Shown here piece after piece: positions 1 through 5,903 of a stretch of DNA of 6,095 nucleotides. The notes under the pieces were generated by a model. The model had not been told where the DNA came from and ran no database searches. It worked only from the letters and a program-made list of their open reading frames with translations. Each line of letters opens with the position of its first letter. The stretch's first letter is position 1. Made by a program: the position numbers and the translations under genes. This stretch comes from Flavobacteriaceae bacterium (GTDB lineage Bacteria > Bacteroidota > Bacteroidia > Flavobacteriales > Weeksellaceae): positions 1-6,095 of the forward strand of contig JAITOO010000177.1 of NCBI GenBank assembly GCA_031289875.1. Reading direction: 5' to 3'.

Positions 1-1175
1 AGAAGGGTATAAGCAGAGCCTGTGCTGTTAGTTGCCGTAATAGTAAGTTTTTCGGAAGCTGCCGCCAAGGATTTCACCGCTTTTTTACCGCTTTTTGAAG
101 CTAAGGAGCTGAATGATAAACTTCCTCCTCCTTCGTGTTTTTCTACTATAAAGCCTCTCCAAGCGTCAATTTCCTTAGAAGATTCGTCATGCGAGGTGAA
201 TATTTCCCCGTTCCAATCATAATATCCATATTTAATTACGCCTTCATTAGCAGGATCATTAGCCAAAGTTCCAAAATTTATACTTTCCGTAGAAGGATTG
301 CCTACAAGAGTAAACTCGTTGGTTATCGTTTTTGAAACCGAAGTTACATTGACAGGTTCATATTCTGAGAAACTGATGTAGCCACCATTAGGAATGGTGA
401 TTCCTGACTTTACTTGATATGCAAAGGCATCGCCTGCGGCAAGAGAGTTTTCTGAAGCAATTAGATTAACCCAAGCAGTGCCGCCCGGTAATAATTGTTT
501 CAAAGCAGCAATCTTCGCACCCTCGAAAGTGAATTTTGACAAAGGAACATTCTCAATCGGTGTTGCCGCCAATATCCAGTTTCCTACTGCAGGATTGGCG
601 TTGAATTGGAGCGGTATGCTGAAGGTGGCAACGTAGCCGTCGAACTCTTCTTCGGTTAACCAATAAGAGCCTCCTGCTTTACTTTCTACACTAGCTTTTA
701 AATGAATTGTATATGTTACACCGGGTTTAAGACCTTCTATTTTGGTGAAATCAATCGATAAACCGGAAAGAGAACCATGGTAATTATTACCGGTGTCACC
801 TTCACCACCAATATATGTATTATGCCATTCTTTTATAGCAAAATACTCACCCGAAGCAGGAACAGGGTACACTGTATTGCTGTTTTCAGTGATGCTATAA
901 TACAACGTTCCATTATCCTCTAATCCATCGCTGTCATCGCACCAATTATCAAATTCCAAACCTGTCAAAACCAATGAAGAGACAGTCCCAAACTCCTGTC
1001 CCTGAAAAAGCGTACTACCACTTCCGAGATAATAAGATGTAGCAGATGCACCATTTACGGAAATAGTAACGTAATCATTCCACCAACCTCCGTCGGCATA
1101 CATATTCTGCGAAAAGAGCAATAAAACTCCTGTCAGAACTAAATTTTTAAAAACTTGAATAAATTGTTTCATCAT
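1..1175 (-). CDS. Secreted surface protein, C-terminus cut by window edge (probable type IX secretion cargo)
   Basis: The frame starts at tandem ATGs (1175 and 1172) and stays open to the window edge, giving 391 codons with no stop, so the gene is partial at its 3' end. The N-terminus has Lys, a hydrophobic core (about residues 9-22) and a likely signal peptidase I site after Ala27 (NMYA|DGG). There is no lipobox Cys, so a lipoprotein is unlikely. Residues 28-200 are rich in Gly, Ser, Thr, Tyr and Trp and look like a beta-sandwich, with GLKPGVTYTIHLKA near 148-161. Residues 287-355 match a module frequent in Bacteroidota surface proteins: FTLVGNP at 288-294, YYDWNGEIF at 318-326, then EIDAWRGFIV at 335-344. 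In such proteins a type IX sorting domain often follows, but that part is not visible, so secretion by that route is inference. The molecular function is not recognised. It stands alone behind a 477-bp gap and its own candidate promoter. Confidence 0.85.
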   Translation of the reverse strand, partial: MMKQFIQVFKNLVLTGVLLLFSQNMYADGGWWNDYVTISVNGASATSYYLGSGSTLFQGQEFGTVSSLVLTGLEFDNWCDDSDGLEDNGTLYYSITENSNTVYPVPASGEYFAIKEWHNTYIGGEGDTGNNYHGSLSGLSIDFTKIEGLKPGVTYTIHLKASVESKAGGSYWLTEEEFDGYVATFSIPLQFNANPAVGNWILAATPIENVPLSKFTFEGAKIAALKQLLPGGTAWVNLIASENSLAAGDAFAYQVKSGITIPNGGYISFSEYEPVNVTSVSKTITNEFTLVGNPSTESINFGTLANDPANEGVIKYGYYDWNGEIFTSHDESSKEIDAWRGFIVEKHEGGGSLSFSSLASKSGKKAVKSLAAASEKLTITATNSTGSAYTL

Positions 1176-1179
1176 GTTT

Positions 1180-1196
1180 AATTTTAATTTAAAATT
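1180..1196. promoter_or_regulatory. 17-bp palindrome just upstream of the surface-protein start
   Basis: The arms AATTTTAA and TTAAAATT are perfect complements around one central base. The element ends four bases before the first ATG of the minus-strand gene, so it lies in the ribosome-loading part of the leader. It could be a DNA operator or a weak all-A/U hairpin at the start site. AT-rich leaders produce such palindromes by chance, so the functional reading is tentative. Confidence 0.35.
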
Positions 1197-1234
1197 AGCT
1201 TCGTATTATAAAATAACTGTATTTTTTCATGCAG

Positions 1235-1264
1235 CAAAGGTGCTCAAAAAATGAAACAAACAAA
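1235..1264 (-). promoter_or_regulatory. Candidate Bacteroidota-type promoter of the surface-protein gene
   Basis: Read on the minus strand, TTTG (1264-1261) is followed after 18 bases by CACCTTTG (1242-1235). The known Bacteroidota consensus is a -33 TTTG and a -7 TAnnTTTG about 19-21 bases apart. Here the first base of the -7 is C instead of T and the spacing is slightly short. It would give a leader of roughly 50 nt ahead of the ATG at 1175. A better -7 match, TATTTTTG at 1292-1285, lacks a -33 at the right distance. Confidence 0.45.
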
Positions 1265-1276
1265 TATTATTTGTTT
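1258..1276. promoter_or_regulatory. Inverted repeat overlapping the -33 element (possible operator)
   Basis: AAACAAAT (1258-1265) and ATTTGTTT (1269-1276) are perfect 8-bp inverted arms separated by ATT. The left arm contains the proposed -33 TTTG of the surface-protein promoter. A dyad of this size across a promoter element is a usual site for a dimeric regulator. No regulator gene is nearby, so the reading rests only on symmetry and position. Confidence 0.4.
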
Positions 1277-1422
1277 ATTTTTGTCAAAAATAGATAATAT
1301 TCTTCAAAATCCTTTACAGCAAGCAGGATTGAGAGATGCGCATTGTCATTTTAGGATTGTGAGTAATCCAATATGTCATGTACTGAGTAGCTTACGCCGC
1401 AGGTGTTTATGTCTGAACCATG

Positions 1423-1459
1423 ATTTTACAAGATTTACAAGATTTACAAGATTGCCAAG
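1423..1459. repeat. Short tandem repeat, 9-bp unit ATTTACAAG
   Basis: Four adjoining units: ATTTTACAAG (1423-1432, one extra T), ATTTACAAG (1433-1441), ATTTACAAG (1442-1450) and ATTGCCAAG (1451-1459), with a fifth partial ATTTT after them. It is preceded by TCTGAACCATG. From memory, similar GATTTACAAG runs next to a TCTGAACCA-like sequence occur as dispersed intergenic repeats in several bacterial phyla, but this cannot be checked here. It lies outside any gene. Confidence 0.75.
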
Positions 1460-1565
1460 ATTTTAAAAATCAACAAAATAATGGCTAAAACTTATTTTGA
1501 GGTGCTATTTCGCCTGAAAGACGCAAATTGAATAGTACAAACCATAGCATCAGATCCTTTTTTTG

Positions 1566-1607
1566 ATTCTTTCTAATCCCTAAATTCACATTTACTAATT
1601 GAAATTA
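1566..1607 (+). repeat. Dispersed intergenic repeat, copy A (downstream of lpxK)
   Basis: This 42-nt segment aligns with 2768-2810 in the same orientation, with four substitutions and one single-base gap. The core at 1578-1607 agrees at 28 of 30 positions, and its two differences are A/G transitions. It starts 45 bases past the lpxK stop and lies just beyond the predicted terminator. There is no coding potential, and its internal symmetry is weak (TAAAT and ATTTA around TCAC). Confidence 0.75.
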
Positions 1608-1610
1608 AGT

Positions 1611-1638
1611 TAAGAAAAGCTCCTTTAAAAAGAGGCTT
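1611..1638 (-). terminator. Probable intrinsic terminator of lpxK
   Basis: On the minus strand, AGCCTCTTT (1637-1629) folds back on AAAGGAGCT (1626-1618) with one C-A mismatch and one T-G wobble, and is followed by TTTCTTA. The hairpin starts about 16 bases after the lpxK TAA. The stem is imperfect and the T-run is interrupted by a C, so efficiency is uncertain, but position and orientation fit. Confidence 0.5.
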
Positions 1639-1652
1639 GACAATATGAATCA

Positions 1653-2708
1653 TTACAAAAATTCTACTTTATTTTTACCAACACTTTTTGAGCCGCCCAA
1701 ATACTCAAAAATTAGTTTTTTGAACTCTTCAGGGCGGTCAAGTTCGATATTAATCGGGAGGTAAAACAAGTCGGGAAGCAGCTGCTGATAATGTTTCAGT
1801 CGCGTGTAATCCTTTTCGGTTGTGAGGATTAGCTTATCTTCGGAAAGATTGTCGAAAGACAGGGAAATTTTTTGCACATCTTGCTCTGAATAATTATGAT
1901 GGTCATTGAAATTCAGATGAATAACAGAATTGAATTTTTTTTTGCAGAAAGCCAAGATTTCATCAAATTTAGCTATTCCTGTGATTAGCAAAATGTTATA
2001 TCGAGAAAGCTGGTCGATTTTCAACTTAAAATTGTGGGAAATCACTTCTTTGTCATAAATAATTTTTGAGAAAAACAGCGACTGTCCGGATTTCAATTTC
2101 AAATCTGCTTTGATTTGATTTTTTTCCTTCGCTGAAAGTACGTCGGGACATTTAGTAACCACCACGGCATCTGCACGTTTTGCTCCGTATCGACCTTCGC
2201 GGAGTCTCCCCAGCGGCAACACGTAATCTTTGTAATAGGGAAAACTGTAATCGGTCAGAAGAATATAAAATCCGGCACAGACGTATCTGTGCTGGAACGC
2301 GTCGTCCAGAATGAACATCTGCGGGTGAAAATCATGTATAAGATGTGCGATTCCATGAGTACGTTTTTCGTCTACTCCGACCACGATTTTGTTCCGAAAA
2401 CGCTCGAAAATCTGTGTTGGTTCGTCGCCAATGTCTTGATAAGTAGAAACATAGTTGGCAAAATGATAACCTTTTGTCGATCTTCCATAACCTCGACTGA
2501 CTACTCCAATGAAGAAGTCATCTTTCAGCATATCAACTAAATAAATAGTAAAAGGAGATTTGCCCGTTCCGCCTACGCTTAAATTTCCAACGGCGATAAT
2601 CGGTTTTTGATGTTTTTTTGAGGGTAAAATTCCCCAATCGAAAAATTTATTTCTAAAATAAGTGGCGAGCCAATATAAACCCGCGAGAGGATAAAAAAAT
2701 ATTCTCAC
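1653..2708 (-). CDS. lpxK: Tetraacyldisaccharide 4'-kinase (lipid A biosynthesis)
   Basis: LpxK transfers the gamma-phosphate of ATP to the 4' position of the tetraacyldisaccharide 1-phosphate, giving lipid IVA at the inner face of the inner membrane. At 351 aa it has normal family length. Visible family motifs, in order: a hydrophobic N-terminal membrane-associated stretch with YFRNKFFDWGIL (17-28), P-loop VGNLSVGGTGKSP (40-52), VVSRGYGR (69-76), DIGDEP (92-97), VDEKR (112-116), the Walker-B-like LDDAFQHR (134-141), PLGRLRE (165-171), FNDHHNYS (267-274) and TTEKDYTRL (296-304). The P-loop has Ser in place of the more frequent Thr. The start is GTG at 2708: the next in-frame codons upstream reach a stop (TAA at 2735-2733) with no ATG, and the N-terminus aligns with the family from this Met. 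An ATG overlaps it out of frame and stops at once. It has its own candidate promoter and terminator, so it may be monocistronic. Confidence 0.97.
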   Translation of the reverse strand: MRIFFYPLAGLYWLATYFRNKFFDWGILPSKKHQKPIIAVGNLSVGGTGKSPFTIYLVDMLKDDFFIGVVSRGYGRSTKGYHFANYVSTYQDIGDEPTQIFERFRNKIVVGVDEKRTHGIAHLIHDFHPQMFILDDAFQHRYVCAGFYILLTDYSFPYYKDYVLPLGRLREGRYGAKRADAVVVTKCPDVLSAKEKNQIKADLKLKSGQSLFFSKIIYDKEVISHNFKLKIDQLSRYNILLITGIAKFDEILAFCKKKFNSVIHLNFNDHHNYSEQDVQKISLSFDNLSEDKLILTTEKDYTRLKHYQQLLPDLFYLPINIELDRPEEFKKLIFEYLGGSKSVGKNKVEFL

Positions 2709-2727
2709 ATTTGCCTGTTTATTTTTG

Positions 2728-2735
2728 CAAAGTTA
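2728..2735 (-). promoter_or_regulatory. lpxK: Candidate -7 element of the lpxK promoter
   Basis: TAACTTTG on the minus strand matches the Bacteroidota -7 consensus TAnnTTTG. It lies 19 bases upstream of the GTG start, implying a leader of only about a dozen bases. No TTTG or TTG stands at the -33 distance, where the sequence is CCTTC, so the promoter is either weak or helped by an activator. Confidence 0.5.
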
Positions 2736-2767
2736 ATCAATATTTCCATACGAAGAAGGCTTTTTCT

Positions 2768-2810
2768 ATTCTTTGTTAAACCCTAAATTCGCGTTTACTA
2801 ATTGAAATTA
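2768..2810 (+). repeat. Dispersed intergenic repeat, copy B (downstream of the Fe-S gene)
   Basis: Second copy of the element at 1566-1607, same orientation, 38 of 43 aligned positions identical counting one gap. The similarity starts at ATTCTTT and ends abruptly after GAAATTA. It fills the middle of the 195-bp gap between the Fe-S gene and lpxK, upstream of the lpxK -7 element. It holds no open frame. Confidence 0.75.
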
Positions 2811-2873
2811 CGTAGGCACAAGAGATTTTTTCGTTTTTTGTCAGGTGAAATAGATAGAAGAAAATCAGAGTAT

Positions 2874-2901
2874 AAAAAAGGTATGTTTCAGCAGGCTAAA
2901 C
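2874..2901 (-). terminator. Weak candidate terminator after the Fe-S gene
   Basis: Two bases past the Fe-S gene stop, the minus strand reads GTTTAG-CCTG-CTGAAAC, a 6-bp stem with one bulged G, and five bases later a run of six T (2879-2874). The stem is short and only partly GC, so read-through into lpxK remains possible. Confidence 0.35.
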
Positions 2902-2903
2902 TT

Positions 2904-4220
2904 TCAATTTTCCGTCCACTTCCCTCTGTCGCTTTGTGGGAACTGCCACGGCGCACCGTTGTTTTCGATGTTGGTCATCATCATGTTGAGTTCCGGCGAA
3001 GCGGCAGACTGTTCCATAACTAAAAATCTGCGCAAATCAATGATTACGGAAAGCGGATTTATCAGCACGGGACATGCCTCCACACAAGCATTGCAAGTGG
3101 TGCAAGCCCAGATTTCTTCGGGCGAGATATAATCGCCTAAAAGTTGTTTGCCGTCTTCAACGAACTTGCCGTTTTTGTCAATATTCCGTCCGACCTTCTC
3201 AATTCTGTCGCGCACGCTCATCATGATTTTTCGGGGCGAAAGTTTTTTGCCCGTCAAGTTTGCAGGACAATTCGCCGTACATCGTCCACATTCCGTGCAG
3301 GAATAGGCGTTCAGCAACTGCACCCACGACAAATCCGCAACGTCGCTTGCACCGAATTTTTCAGGAAGTGAATTTTCTGAGGGAGCGGCAGAAGTGGCAT
3401 TCGGGTCAAACATGAGTTTCACTTCATTCGTAACCGATGGCAAATCATCTAATTGTCCTTTCGGATTTAAATCTGAAAAATAGGTATTCGGGAAAGCAAA
3501 CAAAATATGCAAATGTTTTGAATAATATAAATAATTGAGAAAGAACAAAATCCCGACAAAATGAAACCACCATGCGGCTTTTTCAGTGAATATCAGAAAA
3601 TTGTCGCTGAAATTAACCCATTCAAAAATCGGGACAAAAAGTATCTTACTTACAGGAAAATTTCCTCCCATTGGGAAAATTCCCCGCGTTTGCAGAATGA
3701 AATCGGCGGCATTCATTTTAAAAAATGCCGTCATCAAACAAAATTCGATGACTAAAATCCAGTTGGCATCGCATTTCGCCCAACCGTTCAACTCTTTCAT
3801 GGAAAGGCGTTTGACGTGAATTACATTTCTTCTGAGGAAAAAAATCACGACTGCAACAACCGTCAATAAAGCCAAAATTTCCAAAATAGAAGTAAAATAT
3901 TGGTAATTATTTCTGCCCAAAATTCCTGATAAAAATCGGTGCGTACCGAAAACGCCGTCTATAAAAATTTCAATAAATTCGAGATTGATGATGATAAAAC
4001 CCAGATACACAATGATATGCAGAACACCTGCGACAGGGCGTACGGTCATTTTTCCTTGACCAACAGCGATTCGGAGCATTGTTTTCCAACGTTTTTGGGG
4101 ATTGTCCGAGCGATTTTCGTCTTTTCCAAGAAGAATATTCCGTTTGATTTTCAGAATATTGCGGGTAAAAAGCCCCATTCCGAAAATTAATAATAGTAAA
4201 AATAGAATGCTCTGCATCAT
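2904..4220 (-). CDS. Membrane Fe-S oxidoreductase: NarI-like cytochrome b domain fused to an HdrC-like 2[4Fe-4S] domain
   Basis: The 438-aa protein has two parts. Residues 1-240 hold about five or six membrane segments (near 4-19, 64-88, 110-130, 153-168, 216-233). The His residues H68 (GVLHIIVYLGF), H220 (WWFH) and H236/H238 (SKHLH) sit where NarI/HdrE-type proteins hold heme b. The SKHLHI...FPNTYF signature is characteristic. Residues 300-400 hold two 4Fe-4S motifs: C308, C311, C314, C318-P and C373, C376, C379, C383-P. All eight Cys are present. The likely job is passing electrons between the membrane (heme, quinone) and a soluble or CCG-domain partner. The substrate is unknown. In related genomes a CCG-domain (HdrB-like) Fe-S protein usually follows, but here the next gene is lpxK. 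The start is the first of two ATGs (4220, 4217), 35 bases after the mlaD stop, which suggests one operon. Confidence 0.92.
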   Translation of the reverse strand: MMQSILFLLLLIFGMGLFTRNILKIKRNILLGKDENRSDNPQKRWKTMLRIAVGQGKMTVRPVAGVLHIIVYLGFIIINLEFIEIFIDGVFGTHRFLSGILGRNNYQYFTSILEILALLTVVAVVIFFLRRNVIHVKRLSMKELNGWAKCDANWILVIEFCLMTAFFKMNAADFILQTRGIFPMGGNFPVSKILFVPIFEWVNFSDNFLIFTEKAAWWFHFVGILFFLNYLYYSKHLHILFAFPNTYFSDLNPKGQLDDLPSVTNEVKLMFDPNATSAAPSENSLPEKFGASDVADLSWVQLLNAYSCTECGRCTANCPANLTGKKLSPRKIMMSVRDRIEKVGRNIDKNGKFVEDGKQLLGDYISPEEIWACTTCNACVEACPVLINPLSVIIDLRRFLVMEQSAASPELNMMMTNIENNGAPWQFPQSDRGKWTEN

Positions 4221-4255
4221 GGTTTTGCGGTTATTTCAGATAGTTTGAATTTCAA

Positions 4256-5242
4256 TCATTCCGACGAGGCGGATATTTCTTCTTGCGGTTTTTCTTTGTT
4301 TTTTCCTCCTCCGAAAATTGAGAAATGCACATAACGTTTCGGGTTGGCTTTCAGGTCTTGGAGCAAATCGCTCAGATTTTTAGAAGCCGTGTTCAAATTA
4401 TTATACATGGCAGGGTCATTGACTAATTTTCCGAGCGTTCCATCGCCGCTATTCATCTTGGCAGTCAGCTGATTAATATTGTCGAGCATGGTCTGCAAAT
4501 TTTTCACAACTTTGTCCAAATCCGCCTGATTGATTTTGTCTGCCACAATTCCGTATTTCTCTACAGTAGTTGTAGTTGCGGACATCATCTTGTTGGTATT
4601 GTCCAGCATGGAAGAAATTTTTGCGGAATTATTTTTGATAAGACCGTCTGCATCTTGGGCTGTTGTTTTAAATTCAATAATTGTACCATTCAGATAATCA
4701 AGCATTTGCTCTAATTTTTTTCGATTTTGGTCAGCCAAGACTTTGTTGGTCAGCGCCAAAGTAGAATCCAAGCGTACCAGTACGGCATTGAGGTTGTTTT
4801 TCATGGGTTCTACGTCAGACATCAACTGACCGACGATTCCTGTATTGACAACGCCTTTTAGCGTATCTCCCGATTGAGCAGCTGCGGCATTGTCTTCCGC
4901 CAAAATTAATTTGACAAATGAACCTCCCATAAACTCGCTGTTGATTTGAGCTACGGAATTTTTGGAAAAAGTGTAATCTTTATTAATCCTCAATTCGACA
5001 ATAAAAGAAAGATTTTTATTTTGGGTCTGAACAGGCGTGATTGATTCTATCATTCCCACTTTCAAGCCATTAATCATCACACTTTTGGACTTTTCCAAGC
5101 CGTCCACGTTGCCATATTTCACATAATAAAAATCGTCGCGGGAAAAGAGGTTATGCCCTTTTAAAAATTGAAACAGCCACCAAAAACCTAAAACTGAGAC
5201 GATAACAATTATTCCTGCTTTTAATTCTCTTGATATTTTCAC
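4256..5242 (-). CDS. mlaD: MCE/MlaD-family lipid transport protein
   Basis: MlaD-type proteins are anchored in the inner membrane, and their MCE domains form hexameric rings that carry phospholipids between inner and outer membranes with an MlaE/MlaF ABC transporter. This 328-aa protein has a short positive N-terminus, one membrane anchor (about 10-27), an MCE domain (about 36-115, with VDGLEKSKSVMINGLKVGMI at 46-65) and a long helical region (about 140-265) with Asn, Lys and Gln typical of the coiled part after MCE. The Bacteroidota-type tail GDGTLGKLVNDPAMYNNL lies at 266-283, and NPKRYVHFSIFG at 300-311. The start is GTG at 5242: family members begin with MKISRE-like sequences exactly here. 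No mlaE or mlaF is in the window, so those partners must lie elsewhere. It is first in a two-gene unit with the Fe-S gene and divergent from the TPR gene. The symbol is a family-level name; orthology to E. coli MlaD is not implied. Confidence 0.93.
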   Translation of the reverse strand: MKISRELKAGIIVIVSVLGFWWLFQFLKGHNLFSRDDFYYVKYGNVDGLEKSKSVMINGLKVGMIESITPVQTQNKNLSFIVELRINKDYTFSKNSVAQINSEFMGGSFVKLILAEDNAAAAQSGDTLKGVVNTGIVGQLMSDVEPMKNNLNAVLVRLDSTLALTNKVLADQNRKKLEQMLDYLNGTIIEFKTTAQDADGLIKNNSAKISSMLDNTNKMMSATTTTVEKYGIVADKINQADLDKVVKNLQTMLDNINQLTAKMNSGDGTLGKLVNDPAMYNNLNTASKNLSDLLQDLKANPKRYVHFSIFGGGKNKEKPQEEISASSE

Positions 5243-5265
5243 GTATCTTTTTTTACTTTTATAGG

Positions 5266-5273
5266 CAAATATA
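5266..5273 (-). promoter_or_regulatory. Candidate -7 element of the mlaD promoter
   Basis: TATATTTG on the minus strand fits TAnnTTTG exactly and stands 23 bases before the GTG start. No TTTG is found about 20 bases further upstream, so only the -7 half is supported. It lies back to back with the TPR promoter in a 91-bp divergent region. Confidence 0.5.
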
Positions 5274-5280
5274 AAAAGAA

Positions 5281-5313
5281 TTGGAAAAATAAGGGTTTAT
5301 TTCGCTAACTTTG
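5281..5313 (+). promoter_or_regulatory. Candidate promoter of the TPR gene
   Basis: TAACTTTG (5306-5313) matches the Bacteroidota -7 consensus, and TTGG (5281-5284) lies near the -33 position, with a spacing of 21-22 bases depending on which TTG bases are counted. The -7 ends 20 bases before the ATG at 5334, so the transcript would have a leader of only about 14 nt, ending in the A-rich AAAAAGAAAATTA typical of starts in this phylum. Confidence 0.5.
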
Positions 5314-5333
5314 TTTTCTCAAAAAGAAAATTA

Positions 5334-5828
5334 ATGATGGAATACAACTATAAATACGATGAGATGTTTCTCGAAGCCGACCATCTGATTTCCGACCAGC
5401 AGATAAAGGAAGCAATGAGCCTGCTTCATCAAATCATAGACGAACAGCCGGACTACGGACGAGCGCATAATCATTTGGGTTGGATTTACGAGAATAAATT
5501 AAAACGTTTCGATAAAGCCGCTGACCACTACCAAGCGGCGCTGCACTTCTCGCCCGGCTATCCGGCTCCGTGGCTTAATTACGCTTATTTTTTGTCGAAT
5601 TTGCAACGTTACAAGGAGTTGAAAGAACATTTGGAAAAGTGTTTGACCATTCCCGGAATTTTCACACCTTACATTTACAATGAATTCGCCATTATGAATG
5701 AGTTGCAAGAAAATTATCCCGAAGCAACCGAATACTATGTAAAAGCTATTAAGAAAAGTTTAAATGCAAAGGATATAGAGGGTTACGAAGAATCTATCGA
5801 GCGGGTGAAGAAAAAAATGAATTTATAG
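5334..5828 (+). CDS. Small tetratricopeptide-repeat protein
   Basis: A 164-aa protein made almost entirely of TPR-like helix pairs: about residues 8-38 (ending in DEQPDYGRAH), 43-74 (LGWIYENKLKRFDKAADHYQ, ending in FSPGYP), 77-106 and 113-142 (PEATEYYVKAI). The second and fourth units show the classic Gly/Ala/Tyr/Pro pattern; the first and third are looser. There is no signal peptide, membrane segment or attached catalytic domain, so it is probably a cytoplasmic protein-protein adaptor. The binding partner is unknown. Two tandem ATGs (5334, 5337) are possible starts; the first is used here. It is divergent from mlaD, and the tRNA promoter begins ten bases after its TAG, so it appears to be a single-gene unit without an evident terminator. 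Confidence 0.9.
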   Translation: MMEYNYKYDEMFLEADHLISDQQIKEAMSLLHQIIDEQPDYGRAHNHLGWIYENKLKRFDKAADHYQAALHFSPGYPAPWLNYAYFLSNLQRYKELKEHLEKCLTIPGIFTPYIYNEFAIMNELQENYPEATEYYVKAIKKSLNAKDIEGYEESIERVKKKMNL

Positions 5829-5837
5829 CAAAAAAAA

Positions 5838-5869
5838 TTTGGAACAAAAGAAAAACAATTCTATCTTTG
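5838..5869 (+). promoter_or_regulatory. Promoter of the tRNA-Gly/tRNA-Leu operon
   Basis: TTTG (5838-5841) followed after 20 bases by TATCTTTG (5862-5869) matches the Bacteroidota -33/-7 consensus in both halves and in spacing. This is the best promoter in the window. Transcription should begin near 5875, leaving a leader of about 28 nt before the mature tRNA-Gly 5' end, to be removed by RNase P. Confidence 0.8.
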
Positions 5870-5879
5870 CACTCCAAAA

Positions 5880-5897
5880 TCAAAGGAAAATCTTTGA
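5880..5897 (+). other. Small hairpin in the tRNA precursor leader
   Basis: TCAAAG (5880-5885) and CTTTGA (5892-5897) are perfect complementary 6-bp arms around the loop GAAAAT, ending six bases before tRNA-Gly. It is probably just a leader fold in the precursor RNA. There is no T-run, so it is not a terminator. Confidence 0.4.
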
Positions 5898-5903
5898 CAG
5901 TAT

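Larger units (their letters stand above)
1176..1652. other. 477-bp gene-free region between lpxK and the surface-protein gene
   Basis: No convincing gene is present. The only longer frame (1251-1466, plus) has low-complexity composition, overlaps the promoter of the minus-strand gene and ends inside a tandem repeat. The stretch holds, from right to left on the minus strand, the lpxK terminator (1611-1638), a dispersed repeat copy (1566-1607), a 9-bp tandem repeat (1423-1459), short AATCC/GGATT inverted repeats between 1308 and 1369, and the promoter and dyads of the surface-protein gene. The block from about 1308 to 1560 outside these elements shows nothing I can name. Confidence 0.7.

Noticed and set aside
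22..335. Two overlapping plus-strand frames of 66 codons
   Set aside because: They lie antisense to the open frame of the surface protein, which has a signal peptide and family-like motifs.
1285..1292. TATTTTTG as the -7 of the surface-protein promoter
   Set aside because: The motif fits, but the nearest TTG elements upstream are 12 or 27 bases away, not about 20. The element at 1235-1242 has better spacing.
1251..1466. Plus-strand 71-codon open frame in the gap after the surface-protein gene
   Set aside because: It covers the promoter of the minus-strand gene, has no recognisable domain, and its end (FTRFTRFTRL) is only the translated tandem repeat.
1481..1531. Mini-frame starting MAKTYFEVLF on the plus strand
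   Set aside because: Sixteen residues, no promoter or family match, and surrounded by non-coding repeats. Not enough to call a gene or a gene remnant.
2289..2540. Plus-strand 83-codon frame opposite lpxK
   Set aside because: Antisense to conserved LpxK motifs, with no start context or domain of its own.
1566..2810. Two repeat copies as a CRISPR remnant
   Set aside because: The copies are 1.2 kb apart with a gene between them, there is no spacer periodicity, and no cas gene is present.
2802..4190. Several plus-strand frames opposite the Fe-S gene
   Set aside because: Antisense shadows of a gene with intact cysteine motifs and membrane segments.
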